Source: Natrinema zhouii | GTDB lineage: Archaea; Halobacteriota; Halobacteria; Halobacteriales; Natrialbaceae | Direction of reading: 5' to 3' | Length of the DNA: 64,000 nucleotides | Assembly (NCBI RefSeq): GCF_013456555.2 | Contig: NZ_CP059154.1 | Coordinates: forward strand, 1,116,001-1,180,000 | Part shown: one piece after another, positions 52,759 to 61,763 of the stretch | How positions within the stretch are numbered: the stretch's first letter is position 1 | Layout: each line of letters begins with the position of its first letter | Made by a program: the position numbers and the translations under genes | The notes under the pieces: model-generated | What the model saw: the letters and a program-made list of their open reading frames with translations, nothing else | Told to the model about the DNA's origin: nothing | Databases searched by the model: none

Positions 52759-53319
52759 ATGAGCGACCGAACCGCGACCGACTGGGAGTTCGACGCGGAG
52801 TTCGAAACGGTGCTCGAGGCGGTGCCCGACGACCAGTTCGATCCGGAACGGTTCGTCCCCGGGATCGGGCCGCTGTCGGCGGATGCCATGCTCGTTGGCG
52901 AGGCCCCGGGCAAGCAGGAAGTTACTCAGGGCGAACCCTTCGTCGGCCAGGCCGGCCAGCAGCTCGATCGAGCGCTCGAGGCGATCGGCTCCGACCGCCG
53001 CGACCTCTATATCACCAATCTCGTCAAGGTACGGCCGCCGGAGAACCGCGATCCCCACGTCGACGAGATCGAGGCCTGGTGGCCGGTGCTCGAGGCGGAG
53101 ATCGAACGCGTCGATCCGAACGTGCTCGTCCCGTTGGGAAGTTTCGCGACGACCGAGCTTCTCGACACCGACGAGACGATCACCGACCTCCACGGGCGCG
53201 AATTCGAGCGCGAGGGCCGCTCCGTCGTGCCGGCGTTCCATCCCGCGGCGGCGCTGTACGACCGCAGCAAAGTCGACGCCATAGAGTCGGATCTGCAGAC
53301 AGCTCTCGAGTTGGCGTGA
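52759..53319 (+). CDS. Uracil-DNA glycosylase, family 4-like without Fe-S cysteines
   Basis: Removes uracil from DNA in base-excision repair. The 186-residue protein has the active-site loop LVGEAPGKQEV (about 45-55) and FVGQAGQQLDRAL, the middle NLVKVRPPENRDPH, and the late catalytic His motif PAFHPAAALYDRSK (about 159-172). Family 4 enzymes usually carry four Cys binding a [4Fe-4S] cluster. I count no Cys in this protein, so it is either a cluster-less branch or a different family with the same fold. ATG 52759 is the start. Downstream is the PRC-barrel gene. Confidence 0.82.
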   Translation: MSDRTATDWEFDAEFETVLEAVPDDQFDPERFVPGIGPLSADAMLVGEAPGKQEVTQGEPFVGQAGQQLDRALEAIGSDRRDLYITNLVKVRPPENRDPHVDEIEAWWPVLEAEIERVDPNVLVPLGSFATTELLDTDETITDLHGREFEREGRSVVPAFHPAAALYDRSKVDAIESDLQTALELA

Positions 53320-53374
53320 GCAGAATCTGGGTCGTCGGACCGTGCAGGCAGAAGGGCTTCTTGGGAGCGGTGGT

Positions 53375-53716
53375 ATGGCCCACGTGATGGATTCGTCCCT
53401 CACTGACGACGATGTCGGCAAGCCCGTCGAGAGCGCGGACGGCGAGACGCTCGGTACCGTCGCCACTGTCGACGCGGCGACCGCACACGTCGATCCGGAA
53501 CCGGAAATGACGGAATCGATCAAGGCCGTACTCGACTGGGAGCCCTCGTCCGGCGATATCGTCCCGCTCGAGGACGACGCCATCGACGAGGTCACCGACG
53601 ATGCGGTCCAGCTTAGGGCCGAGTTTTCGGCGGAAAGCGTCGCATCGGACGAGGACCCCGAACTCGAGGCGGACGATGGTCGTTCGGACGGCCGCGACGA
53701 CGAGTTCGAACGGTAA
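53375..53716 (+). CDS. PRC-barrel domain protein
   Basis: A 113-residue protein. Residues about 5-60 form a PRC-barrel (LTDDDVGKPVESADGETLGTVATVDAATAHVDPEP), a beta-barrel found in photosynthetic centres, ribosome maturation and signalling proteins. The C-terminal 40 residues are highly acidic and disordered. I use ATG 53375; ATG 53387 is possible. It starts 56 bases after the uracil-DNA glycosylase. Confidence 0.75.
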   Translation: MAHVMDSSLTDDDVGKPVESADGETLGTVATVDAATAHVDPEPEMTESIKAVLDWEPSSGDIVPLEDDAIDEVTDDAVQLRAEFSAESVASDEDPELEADDGRSDGRDDEFER

Positions 53717-54055
53717 GCGGCGGCGGGTCGACCTGTGGACCAGTGGCGTCCCAGTATTACTGACGATTCTCGAGCGACAGGGGTTTCTTTTCGATTACCT
53801 CGAGAAAATCCGGACCCGAATCGCTCGCCAGCGAACGGGGTCTCCCACCGGTAGCCGGCGTCCGTTCCGCCGGCGACATGGATCCGATCGAGGTCATCGC
53901 GAGCCTGTTCCGCCACGGATGTCGCTGTCGACCGGTCGAGTCACCTGCGTTGTAAGCAACGAGTCTGTTCCAACGAGAGATCGGAGTTGATATCGTCTGA
54001 AACGGCGAGAGAAGACACAATTTCGGTTTCCAGCCGACTGCCGTCGAGAGCCGCG
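53717..54055. other. Convergent gap, no gene
   Basis: About 340 bases between the stops of the PRC-barrel gene (+) and the CoxD gene (-). A pyrimidine-rich GGGTTTCTTTTCGATT near 53781-53796 may act in termination. No frame has convincing protein-like sequence. Confidence 0.35.
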
Positions 54056-54322
54056 TTACTGAATCGAGTACCCTGCTGCGAGAGTGAGCAGGACCACCAT
54101 GAACACCGCGGTGAGCATCAGGTAGGTGATCGACCGCGGCTCGTCTTTCAGGTGCTGGAAGTAGCCAGCGATCAGGGATACCTTGATGACTGCCAGAATC
54201 ATCGTGCCACCCACTGCGAGCTCGTAGGTGAATATTTCCGGGAAGTGGAAGAAGACGAACTTCCCCGTCGCCAGCAGTATCAGTGCCACGTAAATCAATG
54301 CGTAGTTCCGAATACTCGCCAT
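54056..54322 (-). CDS. Cytochrome c oxidase subunit IV (CoxD/CyoD-type)
   Basis: An 88-residue three-helix membrane protein: NYALIYVALILLATGKFVFF, then LAVGGTMILAVIKVSLIAGYFQHLKDE, then ITYLMLTAVFMVVLLTLAAGYSIQ. This is the layout of subunit IV of haem-copper oxidases. It fits with the subunit I+III and II genes 2.6 kb away. ATG 54322 is used because GGTATAAGTA lies 22-31 bases before it; a long upstream frame has no hydrophobic segment. Confidence 0.85.
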   Translation of the reverse strand: MASIRNYALIYVALILLATGKFVFFHFPEIFTYELAVGGTMILAVIKVSLIAGYFQHLKDEPRSITYLMLTAVFMVVLLTLAAGYSIQ

Positions 54323-54343
54323 TGGTGTGGAATGCGGCTGACG

Positions 54344-54354
54344 GATACTTATAC
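54344..54354 (-). promoter_or_regulatory. TATA box of the subunit IV gene
   Basis: GGTATAAGTAT on the minus strand, 22-32 bases before ATG 54322. Confidence 0.5.
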
Positions 54355-54493
54355 CTTCCTCATACGATCGCTCGCCGGGCTGGCCGGCATATACGCGACC
54401 GCTGGAGGTGCGTGTCAGACCGACACCCAGCGGGGTCAACGGTGGCCACACGGAAGCGACACGTAGATGGGCCGCGGGCGCGAATCGCCGGCA

Positions 54494-55897
54494 ATGAGTG
54501 GACGTTCGGCTCTCGTTCGCCGGACCGGTATCGCGTTCGCGTTCGCCCTCGCGGTCCTCGCCGCGAGCACCGGCCTCGCCGCCGCGAGCAACGTCGCCGC
54601 CGGCCTCTCCGGTGGCGGTGGCGACGTGTCCGTCCCGACGTGGCTCTACCTCGCGACCGGCGGCGGTGCCATCGGCGCCTCGGCGCTGTTGACCATGCTC
54701 GTCACCGATCGCGACGTGATCGGAACCTACCACGACCGGGCGCTCGAGACCACGACGGATCGGCTCCTGACTGCGGGCTCGCTCCTGTTCGGCGTCCTCG
54801 GTCTCCTGGGACTCGCGATTATTCTCGTCGCCGGGATCAGCGGTCCGAATATCGGACTCGTCAGCGCGACCGTTCTGCTGACGTTCGTCGGCGGGCGGGC
54901 GTTACTGACGATCGCCGCGTACGCCATCGGAAACCCGTGGCCGGCGCTCAACCCCTGGCGACGGATCGCCGCGGCGCTGCCGAACGGCTACGAATCGTAC
55001 CCATCGGCCTTCGGCTCCTGGCCCGCCGTCGTGGCGCTGTTGACGTTCGTCTGGCTCGAGGTCGTCGCCCCGCTGACCTTGTCGGCGCGAGCGCTGGTAT
55101 CTGTCCTCGTCATGTACTCGCTGTTTACGATCTCGAGTGCGGTAATCTTCTCCCCCGAGACGTGGTTCCGTCGCGGCGATCCGCTCTCGCTGTGGTTTCG
55201 ACTCTACGGGGCCGTCGCGCCGATCCAGCGCACGGACGACGGGTTCGAACTGCGGTTTCCCGGCTCACGGCTGAGCGACGACGACCTGATACCCGACACC
55301 TCCGTCGTGGCGTTCGTGCTCGCGCTCGTCTGGGAGCTTACCTACAGTGGGTTTATCGTCACTCCGGTCGGCGTTCGGACCGTCGAAACGCTGGTTGGGC
55401 TCGGCCTCCCGCCGGTGATCGTCTACCTGCTCTTGCTCGTCGGTGGCTTCGGCCTGTTCTGGAAGGTGTACTGGATCGCGATCGACCGGACCCGCGATCG
55501 GGCCGAGACGTATCTCTCCAGTCGATATCTCGGGCTCCGCTTTGCCGCGCCGCTGCTCGCGATTGCGGCCGGCTACCACTTCGCACACTATATCGGCTTC
55601 GCGATCTCGCTGTGGCCGTCGTTGTTCGACGCGCTGGCGATGCCGCTGAATCCGCCGCCGAACCCAACCCGGTACACGCTCCCGGGCTGGTTCGGCTACG
55701 TCGAGATCGCTGGTATCCTGCTCGGGCACGTTCTCGCGGTGTGGATCTCCCACACCGTCTCCTTCGATCTCTTCCCCGGCAAACTTCAGGCGATCAGGAG
55801 CCAGTATCCGCTCATCGTCGTGATGGTATTTTTCACGATGGTAAGCCTCTATCTTGTCTCGCAGGGATCGATGAGTCCACCGTACGTTCCAGGGTAA
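54494..55897 (+). CDS. Polytopic membrane protein between oxidase genes
   Basis: A 467-residue protein with about eleven or twelve hydrophobic helices. The N-terminus has a signal-like helix (RTGIAFAFALAVLAASTGLAAAS). GYHFAHYIGF near residue 357 and HVLAVWISHTVSFDLF near residue 421 hold His residues that could ligate haem or metal. I do not recognise the family; its place next to cox genes and on the opposite strand from CoxD suggests a link to oxidase assembly or redox transport. ATG 54467, nine codons upstream, is another possible start. Confidence 0.7.
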   Translation: MSGRSALVRRTGIAFAFALAVLAASTGLAAASNVAAGLSGGGGDVSVPTWLYLATGGGAIGASALLTMLVTDRDVIGTYHDRALETTTDRLLTAGSLLFGVLGLLGLAIILVAGISGPNIGLVSATVLLTFVGGRALLTIAAYAIGNPWPALNPWRRIAAALPNGYESYPSAFGSWPAVVALLTFVWLEVVAPLTLSARALVSVLVMYSLFTISSAVIFSPETWFRRGDPLSLWFRLYGAVAPIQRTDDGFELRFPGSRLSDDDLIPDTSVVAFVLALVWELTYSGFIVTPVGVRTVETLVGLGLPPVIVYLLLLVGGFGLFWKVYWIAIDRTRDRAETYLSSRYLGLRFAAPLLAIAAGYHFAHYIGFAISLWPSLFDALAMPLNPPPNPTRYTLPGWFGYVEIAGILLGHVLAVWISHTVSFDLFPGKLQAIRSQYPLIVVMVFFTMVSLYLVSQGSMSPPYVPG

Positions 55898-56032
55898 TCT
55901 CCCGCAATCAGCTCCTCGGCATTGTTCCCGCTTCGGCCCTCTAATCGTCCAAATTACTGATTTGTCCCCTACTGACCGCTCGGACTACTGAACCGGCAAA
56001 CACTTCCTCTCGCTCTCGCAATTGTCGATCGA

Positions 56033-56320
56033 ATGGCGACCAATCGGCCACTCGAGCGGGAGTACGAGGTACCACCGGAGGAAACGCCCGGCGAGACCTG
56101 TCCGTACTGCGGACGGCCGTTTCAATCCGAACGATACGCCACGTTCCATATCGGTGTCGACCACGCCGAGGAGTGTTCCGAGGACGAATACGAGGCGTTC
56201 GAAGCCGAACGCGACGACGAGGAGTACGACCTCTTCACGTTTCACTTCAAGGCGGCCATCTCCGTGTTTCTGGTCTACTTCCTGTTTACGTTCATCTATG
56301 CGCTGGTCTGGGCCGGCTAA
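56033..56320 (+). CDS. Zinc-finger protein with a C-terminal membrane helix
   Basis: A 95-residue protein: charged N-terminus, then a C2H2-like finger C-P-Y-C ... H-I-G-V-D-H (residues about 23-44), an acidic linker, and one hydrophobic helix AAISVFLVYFLFTFIYALVWAG (74-95). It appears anchored to the membrane by the C-terminus. Similar small proteins sit near oxidase genes in haloarchaea as far as I recall, but the function is not known. Confidence 0.7.
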   Translation: MATNRPLEREYEVPPEETPGETCPYCGRPFQSERYATFHIGVDHAEECSEDEYEAFEAERDDEEYDLFTFHFKAAISVFLVYFLFTFIYALVWAG

Positions 56321-56662
56321 CGCCCGGACTCGAGTCGTGCTCGTCACTCGGCTGTCGATGCCGCACTCTCCTCGTCCGATCGTCGCTCCGTCTCGCACGT
56401 CATTGTCGAAATGTGTGGCCGATTTCGTTTACCGGTTTTATGCTATCTCGCCGCCTTCTCGAGTTGGTTCAATCGTCAGGATCCGGTGGAGCTGTCGCCT
56501 CTCGAGTAGCGGGGAATCAAACGACTGAGCGGGACACAGTTTCGGTACCGACGAGTGTCGTCGGCGAACGCGATGTCGAGAACTCGCACTCTCGTCTTCG
56601 TCCTCGTCAGAACAAACGAAACTGCAACCGAGCGCAGAACGAACCCGTGTAGCGGCGGACCG
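56321..56662. other. Convergent gap, no gene
   Basis: About 340 bases between the stop of the zinc-finger gene (+) and the stop of the fused oxidase gene (-). Open frames here have no recognisable protein features. No tRNA or hairpin terminator is clear. Confidence 0.35.
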
Positions 56663-59158
56663 CTACATCAGGTAGAACAGTGGGAACAGGAAGACCCACA
56701 CGATGTCGACGAAGTGCCAGTAGAGACCGAAGTACTCCACTGGCATATGATCCTCGAGGTAGGCGTCGATCGAGACGACGCGGTAGATCATGAACCCGGC
56801 GATCAACAGTCCGAGGATGACGTGGAGCGCGTGCAGGCCGGTCGTCACGAAGTACAGCGAGTACTCGATTCCGCTGAACCAGTAATGATTGTCAGCGAAC
56901 TTGCTGCTGTACTCGAAGGCCTTGACGCCCATGAACACGAACCCAAGCAGGACCGTCGCGCTGAGCGCGCCGAGCAGCCCCTTCTTGTTTCCGCGTTCGG
57001 CCATCACGTGTGCGAGGATGACCGTGAAACTCGAGGTGAGCAGGACGTACGTGTTGAACAGCCCCGCCATGGTGATCGACTCGAGGTGCCAGTTACCCCA
57101 GCCGCTGTGGATGCGCATGAAGATGTACGCACCGATCGCGGCCCCGAAGACCACGACGTCAGAGGCCAGGAAGACCCAGACGCCCATCTTTTCGTTGCTG
57201 ATGCCGCCGAACGGCCAGCGTTCAGCGATGGCCATCTCGGGAGCGTCGAACTGCTCGCGGCCGAACTGGAACAGCGTGACCCCCATCAGGCCGAGTCCGA
57301 GCGCGGTCAGTATCGGGTAGACGATACTCTGGTTGGGTGCCGAGGCCAGGCTCACGAAGTCGCCGACATCACTCGCGATGTTGGACTCGACGAACGAGAA
57401 GACGTACGGCGTGATCCCGCTGAGCCCGAGGAAGAAAACGAAGGTCCCGGCACCGATGCCGAGCGGCCAGATGCTGGCGTGATCGGCGTGTTCCTCCTCG
57501 TGGCTCTCGGCCGTCGTGGTCGCTCCGTGGGCGACGCCGCCGTCAGTCGCCGTGGGTGCGTCGTCGACGAACTCGAGGCGACCGCTCGCGTAGCTGGGTC
57601 GGTTCGGCCAGTTCTCGAGCGGCGGGGGCGAGGGAATCGCCCACTCGGCGGTTCGCGAGAACGTCCACGGGTTGTCTGGCGCGTCGGGGCCGGACAGGAA
57701 GCTCTTCCCGAGCGTGATGAACACGAGCAGTACTCCCGCACCGAGGACGAACGCCCCGACGGTCGCCATCTGGTGGTAGATCTGTGCGCTCTCGGCGTAG
57801 TGGAAGACGCGCCGCGGCGTCTCCCACGCGAGGAACATCGGGAAGTACAGCAGGTTGAAGCCGAGGAAGTAGACGGCGAAACTGAGCTTGCCGAGCCGTT
57901 CGTCGTACATCTTCCCGCTGATCTTGGGCCACCAGTAGTAGAGGCCACCGAACAGCGCGGTGACACCGGAGACCATTACGTAGTGGAAGTGAGCGACGAC
58001 CCAGTAGGTGCCCCGGAACTCGTAGTCGAGGACGACTGCACCGAGGAAGACGCCGGTGATCCCACCGAGGATGAACAACACGAGCGCACCCAGCGAGAAC
58101 AGGAACGGCGTCGTAAAGCGCACGCGACCCTTGACCATCGTGTAGATCAGCGCGAAGACCATCAGGTCGAAGGGCAGCGAGATACCGATCGTCGTCGCCA
58201 TGAACAGCGTCTTGATCGGGAGGTTGATCGTCGACAGGAACATGTGGTGCATCCAGACCAGGAAGGACTGGACGGCCACCAGGACCATCGCGATGATGAC
58301 CCACTTCCGGCCGACGAGTCGTCGACCACAGAAGGTCTGGAACGTCTCGAACATGATTCCCAGCGCCGGGAAGAAGACGATGTACACCTCCGGATGGCCG
58401 AAGAACCAGAAGAGGTGGGCCCACAACAGGCTCGAGCCCTGGTCCGTAGCAAAGTACTGTGTGAGGAACAGGCGGTCGACTGACAGCAACAGGAGCGCTG
58501 CCAGCAGTGCCGCGAACGCGAACAGCATCATCCAGATGGTCAGCAGCCACGACCACGAGAACATCGGGATGTTCCAGAGGCCGAGCCCCTCGGCTCGAGA
58601 CCGGTGCATCGTCACGAGGAAGTTTACCGACCCGATCGTGATCGACACGACGAACAGAGTCAGTGCGAGAATCGTCGCGTTACTGCCAGCAGTCGCGCCT
58701 ATCGCTGGTGTATACGTCGGAACGTTCAATGGGGCGTACATCGTCCAGCCGCCGGCGAACGTGCCTCCCTGGAAGAACGAGATTCCCATGAGGATGCCCG
58801 AGAACAGGTAGAACCAGTAACTCAGGGCGTTCAGTCGTGGGAACGCGAGGTCTTTCGCGCCGATCTGCAGGGGAACGAAGTAGTTCGCAAAGCCGCTCGC
58901 GATCGGCGAGAGGAACCAGAAGACCATTATCAGCCCGTGCGCAGAGACCGACTGATAGTACTGATCGTTCGACAGCAGCGTGCTTCCGCCGAACTGCATC
59001 CCGCCCGACTCCCAGAGGTGGGCACGGAACAGCAGGGCGAGGACACCACCGAAGATGAGGAAGAACAGTGATGTCGTGATGTAGAGGATCCCGACGTCCT
59101 TGTGGTTCGTCGTCACCAACCACCGCTTGACCGAATTCATCGGCGGGAGATCACTCAT
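56663..59158 (-). CDS. coxAC: Cytochrome c oxidase subunits I and III fusion
   Basis: A single 831-residue protein joining two oxidase subunits. Residues about 1-500 are subunit I: twelve helices, WFFGHPEVYIVFFPALGI (His-Tyr pair, about 262-279), WMHHMF with the CuB His pair, and VAHFHYVMVSG with the haem ligand. Residues 575-831 are subunit III (seven helices, for example NEKMGVWVFLASDVVVFGAAIGAYIF and the late GLYWHFVDIVWVFLFPLFYL). An acidic linker with His/Glu-rich HEEEHADHAS joins them. It starts with a one-base overlap with the subunit II stop and so is co-transcribed. Terminal electron acceptor: oxygen. Confidence 0.94.
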   Translation of the reverse strand: MSDLPPMNSVKRWLVTTNHKDVGILYITTSLFFLIFGGVLALLFRAHLWESGGMQFGGSTLLSNDQYYQSVSAHGLIMVFWFLSPIASGFANYFVPLQIGAKDLAFPRLNALSYWFYLFSGILMGISFFQGGTFAGGWTMYAPLNVPTYTPAIGATAGSNATILALTLFVVSITIGSVNFLVTMHRSRAEGLGLWNIPMFSWSWLLTIWMMLFAFAALLAALLLLSVDRLFLTQYFATDQGSSLLWAHLFWFFGHPEVYIVFFPALGIMFETFQTFCGRRLVGRKWVIIAMVLVAVQSFLVWMHHMFLSTINLPIKTLFMATTIGISLPFDLMVFALIYTMVKGRVRFTTPFLFSLGALVLFILGGITGVFLGAVVLDYEFRGTYWVVAHFHYVMVSGVTALFGGLYYWWPKISGKMYDERLGKLSFAVYFLGFNLLYFPMFLAWETPRRVFHYAESAQIYHQMATVGAFVLGAGVLLVFITLGKSFLSGPDAPDNPWTFSRTAEWAIPSPPPLENWPNRPSYASGRLEFVDDAPTATDGGVAHGATTTAESHEEEHADHASIWPLGIGAGTFVFFLGLSGITPYVFSFVESNIASDVGDFVSLASAPNQSIVYPILTALGLGLMGVTLFQFGREQFDAPEMAIAERWPFGGISNEKMGVWVFLASDVVVFGAAIGAYIFMRIHSGWGNWHLESITMAGLFNTYVLLTSSFTVILAHVMAERGNKKGLLGALSATVLLGFVFMGVKAFEYSSKFADNHYWFSGIEYSLYFVTTGLHALHVILGLLIAGFMIYRVVSIDAYLEDHMPVEYFGLYWHFVDIVWVFLFPLFYLM

Positions 59159-60189
59159 CAGGCCTCACCTCCGTCGTTCGTGTCGCTTTCATTGGTTTCA
59201 CTTTCCGTCGCGTTCAGCTCGAGCGTGAAGGACTCGTCGACCGGACCGGTCATGTCGAACTGCTCCTCGACCGGTTCGAACTGCTGGCCGTCGTCGGTCG
59301 GCGTGATCGTCACGTTGTAGACGCCGCCTCGCTCGATGTCGCTGACGTTACTGACCTCGATCGTCCCGTTGTTGAACTGGTCGTCCGTGTACGTCTCTTC
59401 GAACTCCCACTCCTGACTCTCGAGGGTCATCTCGTATCCGACATCCCCGTATCCGGTTTCTTCGGAGACGGGAGTCTCGTTCCCGTCTTGAACCGTAATC
59501 GACATCGTTAGCTGCTCGTTCATCCAGTCTTCGAACGCATCGGGCTCCATGACCTGCACCTCTCCGGTCATCGTGGTGTGGAACTCGCCACAGAGCTCGA
59601 AACACTTGATCTCCTGTGTCTGGTCGGCCTCATCGGCCTCGAACCACGTTTCGTCGTACTCGCCCGGGATCGCGTCGGCTTTCACCCGTTGATCGGGGAT
59701 ACCGAACGCGTGCCAGACGTCGCCAGACGTCACCTGAAGCCAGACTCGTTCGTCCGCGGGGACCCGAAGTGTAGTCGTCGATTCGATCCCGTTGTCGTAC
59801 TCGAAGTACCACGCGAAGCTATCACCGGTCACTTCGACTGGTCCCTCGAGCGCCTTCTCCTGCTCGGTCGTGTCGGGGTCCTCGACGTACAGGAGCATCG
59901 TGTACGTCCAGATCACCAGTGAAATGACGATGACGGCGCTGATGCCGAACGAGAGGAACAATTTTTTCCCGCCCTTTCCGCCTGTCGGTAACTCCCCAAC
60001 GGATGGCAGATCCTCGTCTTCGTCGGTCTCGCCGGTATCGCGATATTTGTACGCGTTGTACAACATGTACGCGACAACGATGATACCGACGAGCGTCCCG
60101 AGTCCGAGGAATACCACGAAGATATTCTCGAACACGTCGACGCGGGTCCGCTGCATCGGGGCAATGAGTGCGCTATAGATTGTATTCAT
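59158..60189 (-). CDS. coxB: Cytochrome c oxidase subunit II with C-terminal extension
   Basis: Carries electrons through the CuA centre. Two N-terminal helices lie near 25-45 and 78-100. The cupredoxin domain has the CuA ligands C-F-E-L-C-G-E-F-H-T-T-M (about 201-212) and an earlier His at DVWHAFGIP. After about residue 225, roughly 115 residues form an extra beta-rich, acidic domain not present in short CoxB proteins, with NVTITPTDD and FTLELNATE. A CATATAAC box precedes the ATG by about 18-25 bases. The start codon at 60189 is the first of the operon. Confidence 0.92.
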   Translation of the reverse strand: MNTIYSALIAPMQRTRVDVFENIFVVFLGLGTLVGIIVVAYMLYNAYKYRDTGETDEDEDLPSVGELPTGGKGGKKLFLSFGISAVIVISLVIWTYTMLLYVEDPDTTEQEKALEGPVEVTGDSFAWYFEYDNGIESTTTLRVPADERVWLQVTSGDVWHAFGIPDQRVKADAIPGEYDETWFEADEADQTQEIKCFELCGEFHTTMTGEVQVMEPDAFEDWMNEQLTMSITVQDGNETPVSEETGYGDVGYEMTLESQEWEFEETYTDDQFNNGTIEVSNVSDIERGGVYNVTITPTDDGQQFEPVEEQFDMTGPVDESFTLELNATESETNESDTNDGGEA

Positions 60190-60496
60190 CTCTTTTGTCG
60201 GCCAGTTATATGTCGGACGATGGTTGCTGGGGGCACTTATCTATTTGGAAACCGCCCGGATGAGCCCGGTTTTCGAGTCAGATTCTGGTTCGAAGTCCGA
60301 TCGGTGGTCCACTCGACTCCGTCAGGTTTCCACATCACGTGGTCGTTGGTGCCGATGACCTTTTGTTTATCGTTGTTCCGTTCGGATCGGTCCGTTCAGC
60401 AACGGATTACTGGTGATTCTGGCGAACACGTTCGTGTCAGTGAAAACCAAAATGGGAGGTGCCGTACTTGGCCGGCTGTCGATTCGACGAGAGCTT
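60190..60496. other. Gap holding the coxB promoter
   Basis: About 307 bases. CATATAAC on the minus strand (60207-60214) is the coxB TATA box. I see no other gene in the rest and no RNA. Confidence 0.45.
60207..60214 (-). promoter_or_regulatory. TATA box of coxB operon
   Basis: CATATAAC on the minus strand, 18-25 bases before ATG 60189. Confidence 0.5.
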
Positions 60497-61540
60497 TTAC
60501 GCCCGCCAGCCGAAGAGGCGTTCACGGAGCGATCGGGCGTGGCGGCGCTGGGCGAGCACCACCGAGCAGTCGACGGTTTCGGCGACGTCGTCGATCAACG
60601 AGTTCCTCAGGAGTCGGGTGAGGAGGCCCCGTTCGGTCGCACCGACGATCACCAGCGTCCGGTCTCGAGCGGCCCGCTGGATAGCAGTTCCAGGATCTCC
60701 GGCTTCGATGAGCAGCGTTGCATCTGCGAGCTCGTGATCGGTCGCCCAGTCCTCGAGGAAGGCTTCGGCGTCGGCGGTCGACTCGTCGTCGTCGCGAATG
60801 TACAGCAACGAGACGTCGCTGTCGTACTCGTCGGCGAGCAACTTGGCGACGGTCGCACCGAGTTCGGAGTCGGGTCCGCCGGCGGTCGGCACGAGGATGC
60901 GCGACGCGTCGAACCCGCGATTCTTGTAGACGAGGAAGTCACACGGGAGCTCACCGACGAGCTCGTTTCGACGCTGTTCCGCACGCCCGTGTGCGCGAGG
61001 CCCCCATCCCATCACGACGAGGTCAGCATCGGTCGTCTGTGCAGCGTCGAACACCTCGTCGAACGACCGATGTGAGAGGATCGTTCTCGTTTCGACATCG
61101 ACCCCGAACGGTTCGGCGTCCCGTCGAGCCTGTTCGAGGAGCTGTTTGGATTCGGCGTCGAACTCGGCCACGTGGTCGGCACCCTTCTCGAGGGGCGTCT
61201 GATCGGGGACCTGGACGATGTGGATCGCGACGACGGTACCTCCTCTCTGTTTAGCGATCGTGCTGGCGAGCGTGATCAGGTCCGTCTCGTGATCCGGGTT
61301 CGCGACGGGGACCATCACGCGGTAGCGTCCGCCGTCGGGTTTGACGCTCGTGGCGGCGGTGACGGCGGGTTTGGGCATTTCGTCGGTCTGGTTGCGAATG
61401 AACTCAGTGAGGGCGTCCTGTTCTTCGGTCGTATCGCGGGTATCGAACAGATGCCAGAGCGCGGCGACGATCGCCGTCCCGACGCCGATCGTCAGCATGG
61501 CCAGCGGACCGAGATCCGTCGCTAACTCTTCGTCAGTCAT
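60497..61540 (-). CDS. Double universal stress protein with an N-terminal membrane helix
   Basis: A 347-residue protein. One hydrophobic helix (LGPLAMLTIGVGTAIVAALWHLF, about 10-32) precedes two UspA-like modules: about 73-205 (YRVMVPVANP, DADLVVMGWGPR) and about 211-335 (SRILVPTAGGP, RTLVIVGATERGLLTRLL). Each has the Rossmann-like strand start and a G-x-x-x-x-G turn. In haloarchaea such Usp pairs often sit at the C-terminus of amino-acid permeases; here only one helix is left, which may be the end of a lost permease. No further frame upstream to 61700 encodes helices. Confidence 0.8.
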   Translation of the reverse strand: MTDEELATDLGPLAMLTIGVGTAIVAALWHLFDTRDTTEEQDALTEFIRNQTDEMPKPAVTAATSVKPDGGRYRVMVPVANPDHETDLITLASTIAKQRGGTVVAIHIVQVPDQTPLEKGADHVAEFDAESKQLLEQARRDAEPFGVDVETRTILSHRSFDEVFDAAQTTDADLVVMGWGPRAHGRAEQRRNELVGELPCDFLVYKNRGFDASRILVPTAGGPDSELGATVAKLLADEYDSDVSLLYIRDDDESTADAEAFLEDWATDHELADATLLIEAGDPGTAIQRAARDRTLVIVGATERGLLTRLLRNSLIDDVAETVDCSVVLAQRRHARSLRERLFGWRA

Positions 61541-61763
61541 TGTAAGAGCGGTGACCGTCGGTCACTGGTCGTCGAACGGTCGTCGATGGCGGACCCCAGT
61601 CCGGACATCGACCGCCGTAACTGAATTGGGGATAGCTCCGTTTCTCGAGGGGTCGGTCGGGCCGTCGTGCGAAGTCCATATCGACTCTTGTACTGTTTCG
61701 TCTTGTAGTTCCCCGAGACCGTTCATCCCGGCATCACGGCCTCGATCGAGGATTCGTGGCCGT

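Noticed and set aside
52456..53916. Long minus-strand frame that continues upstream of the zinc-finger gene across the uracil-DNA glycosylase and PRC-barrel region
   Set aside because: It has no recognisable domain outside the last 53 codons and lies opposite two well-supported genes, so it is a shadow of GC-rich coding DNA.
56555..58483. 642-codon + frame opposite the fused oxidase gene
   Set aside because: It is extremely rich in Arg, Glu, Asp and His with no hydrophobic core. It is the reverse shadow of the membrane protein gene.
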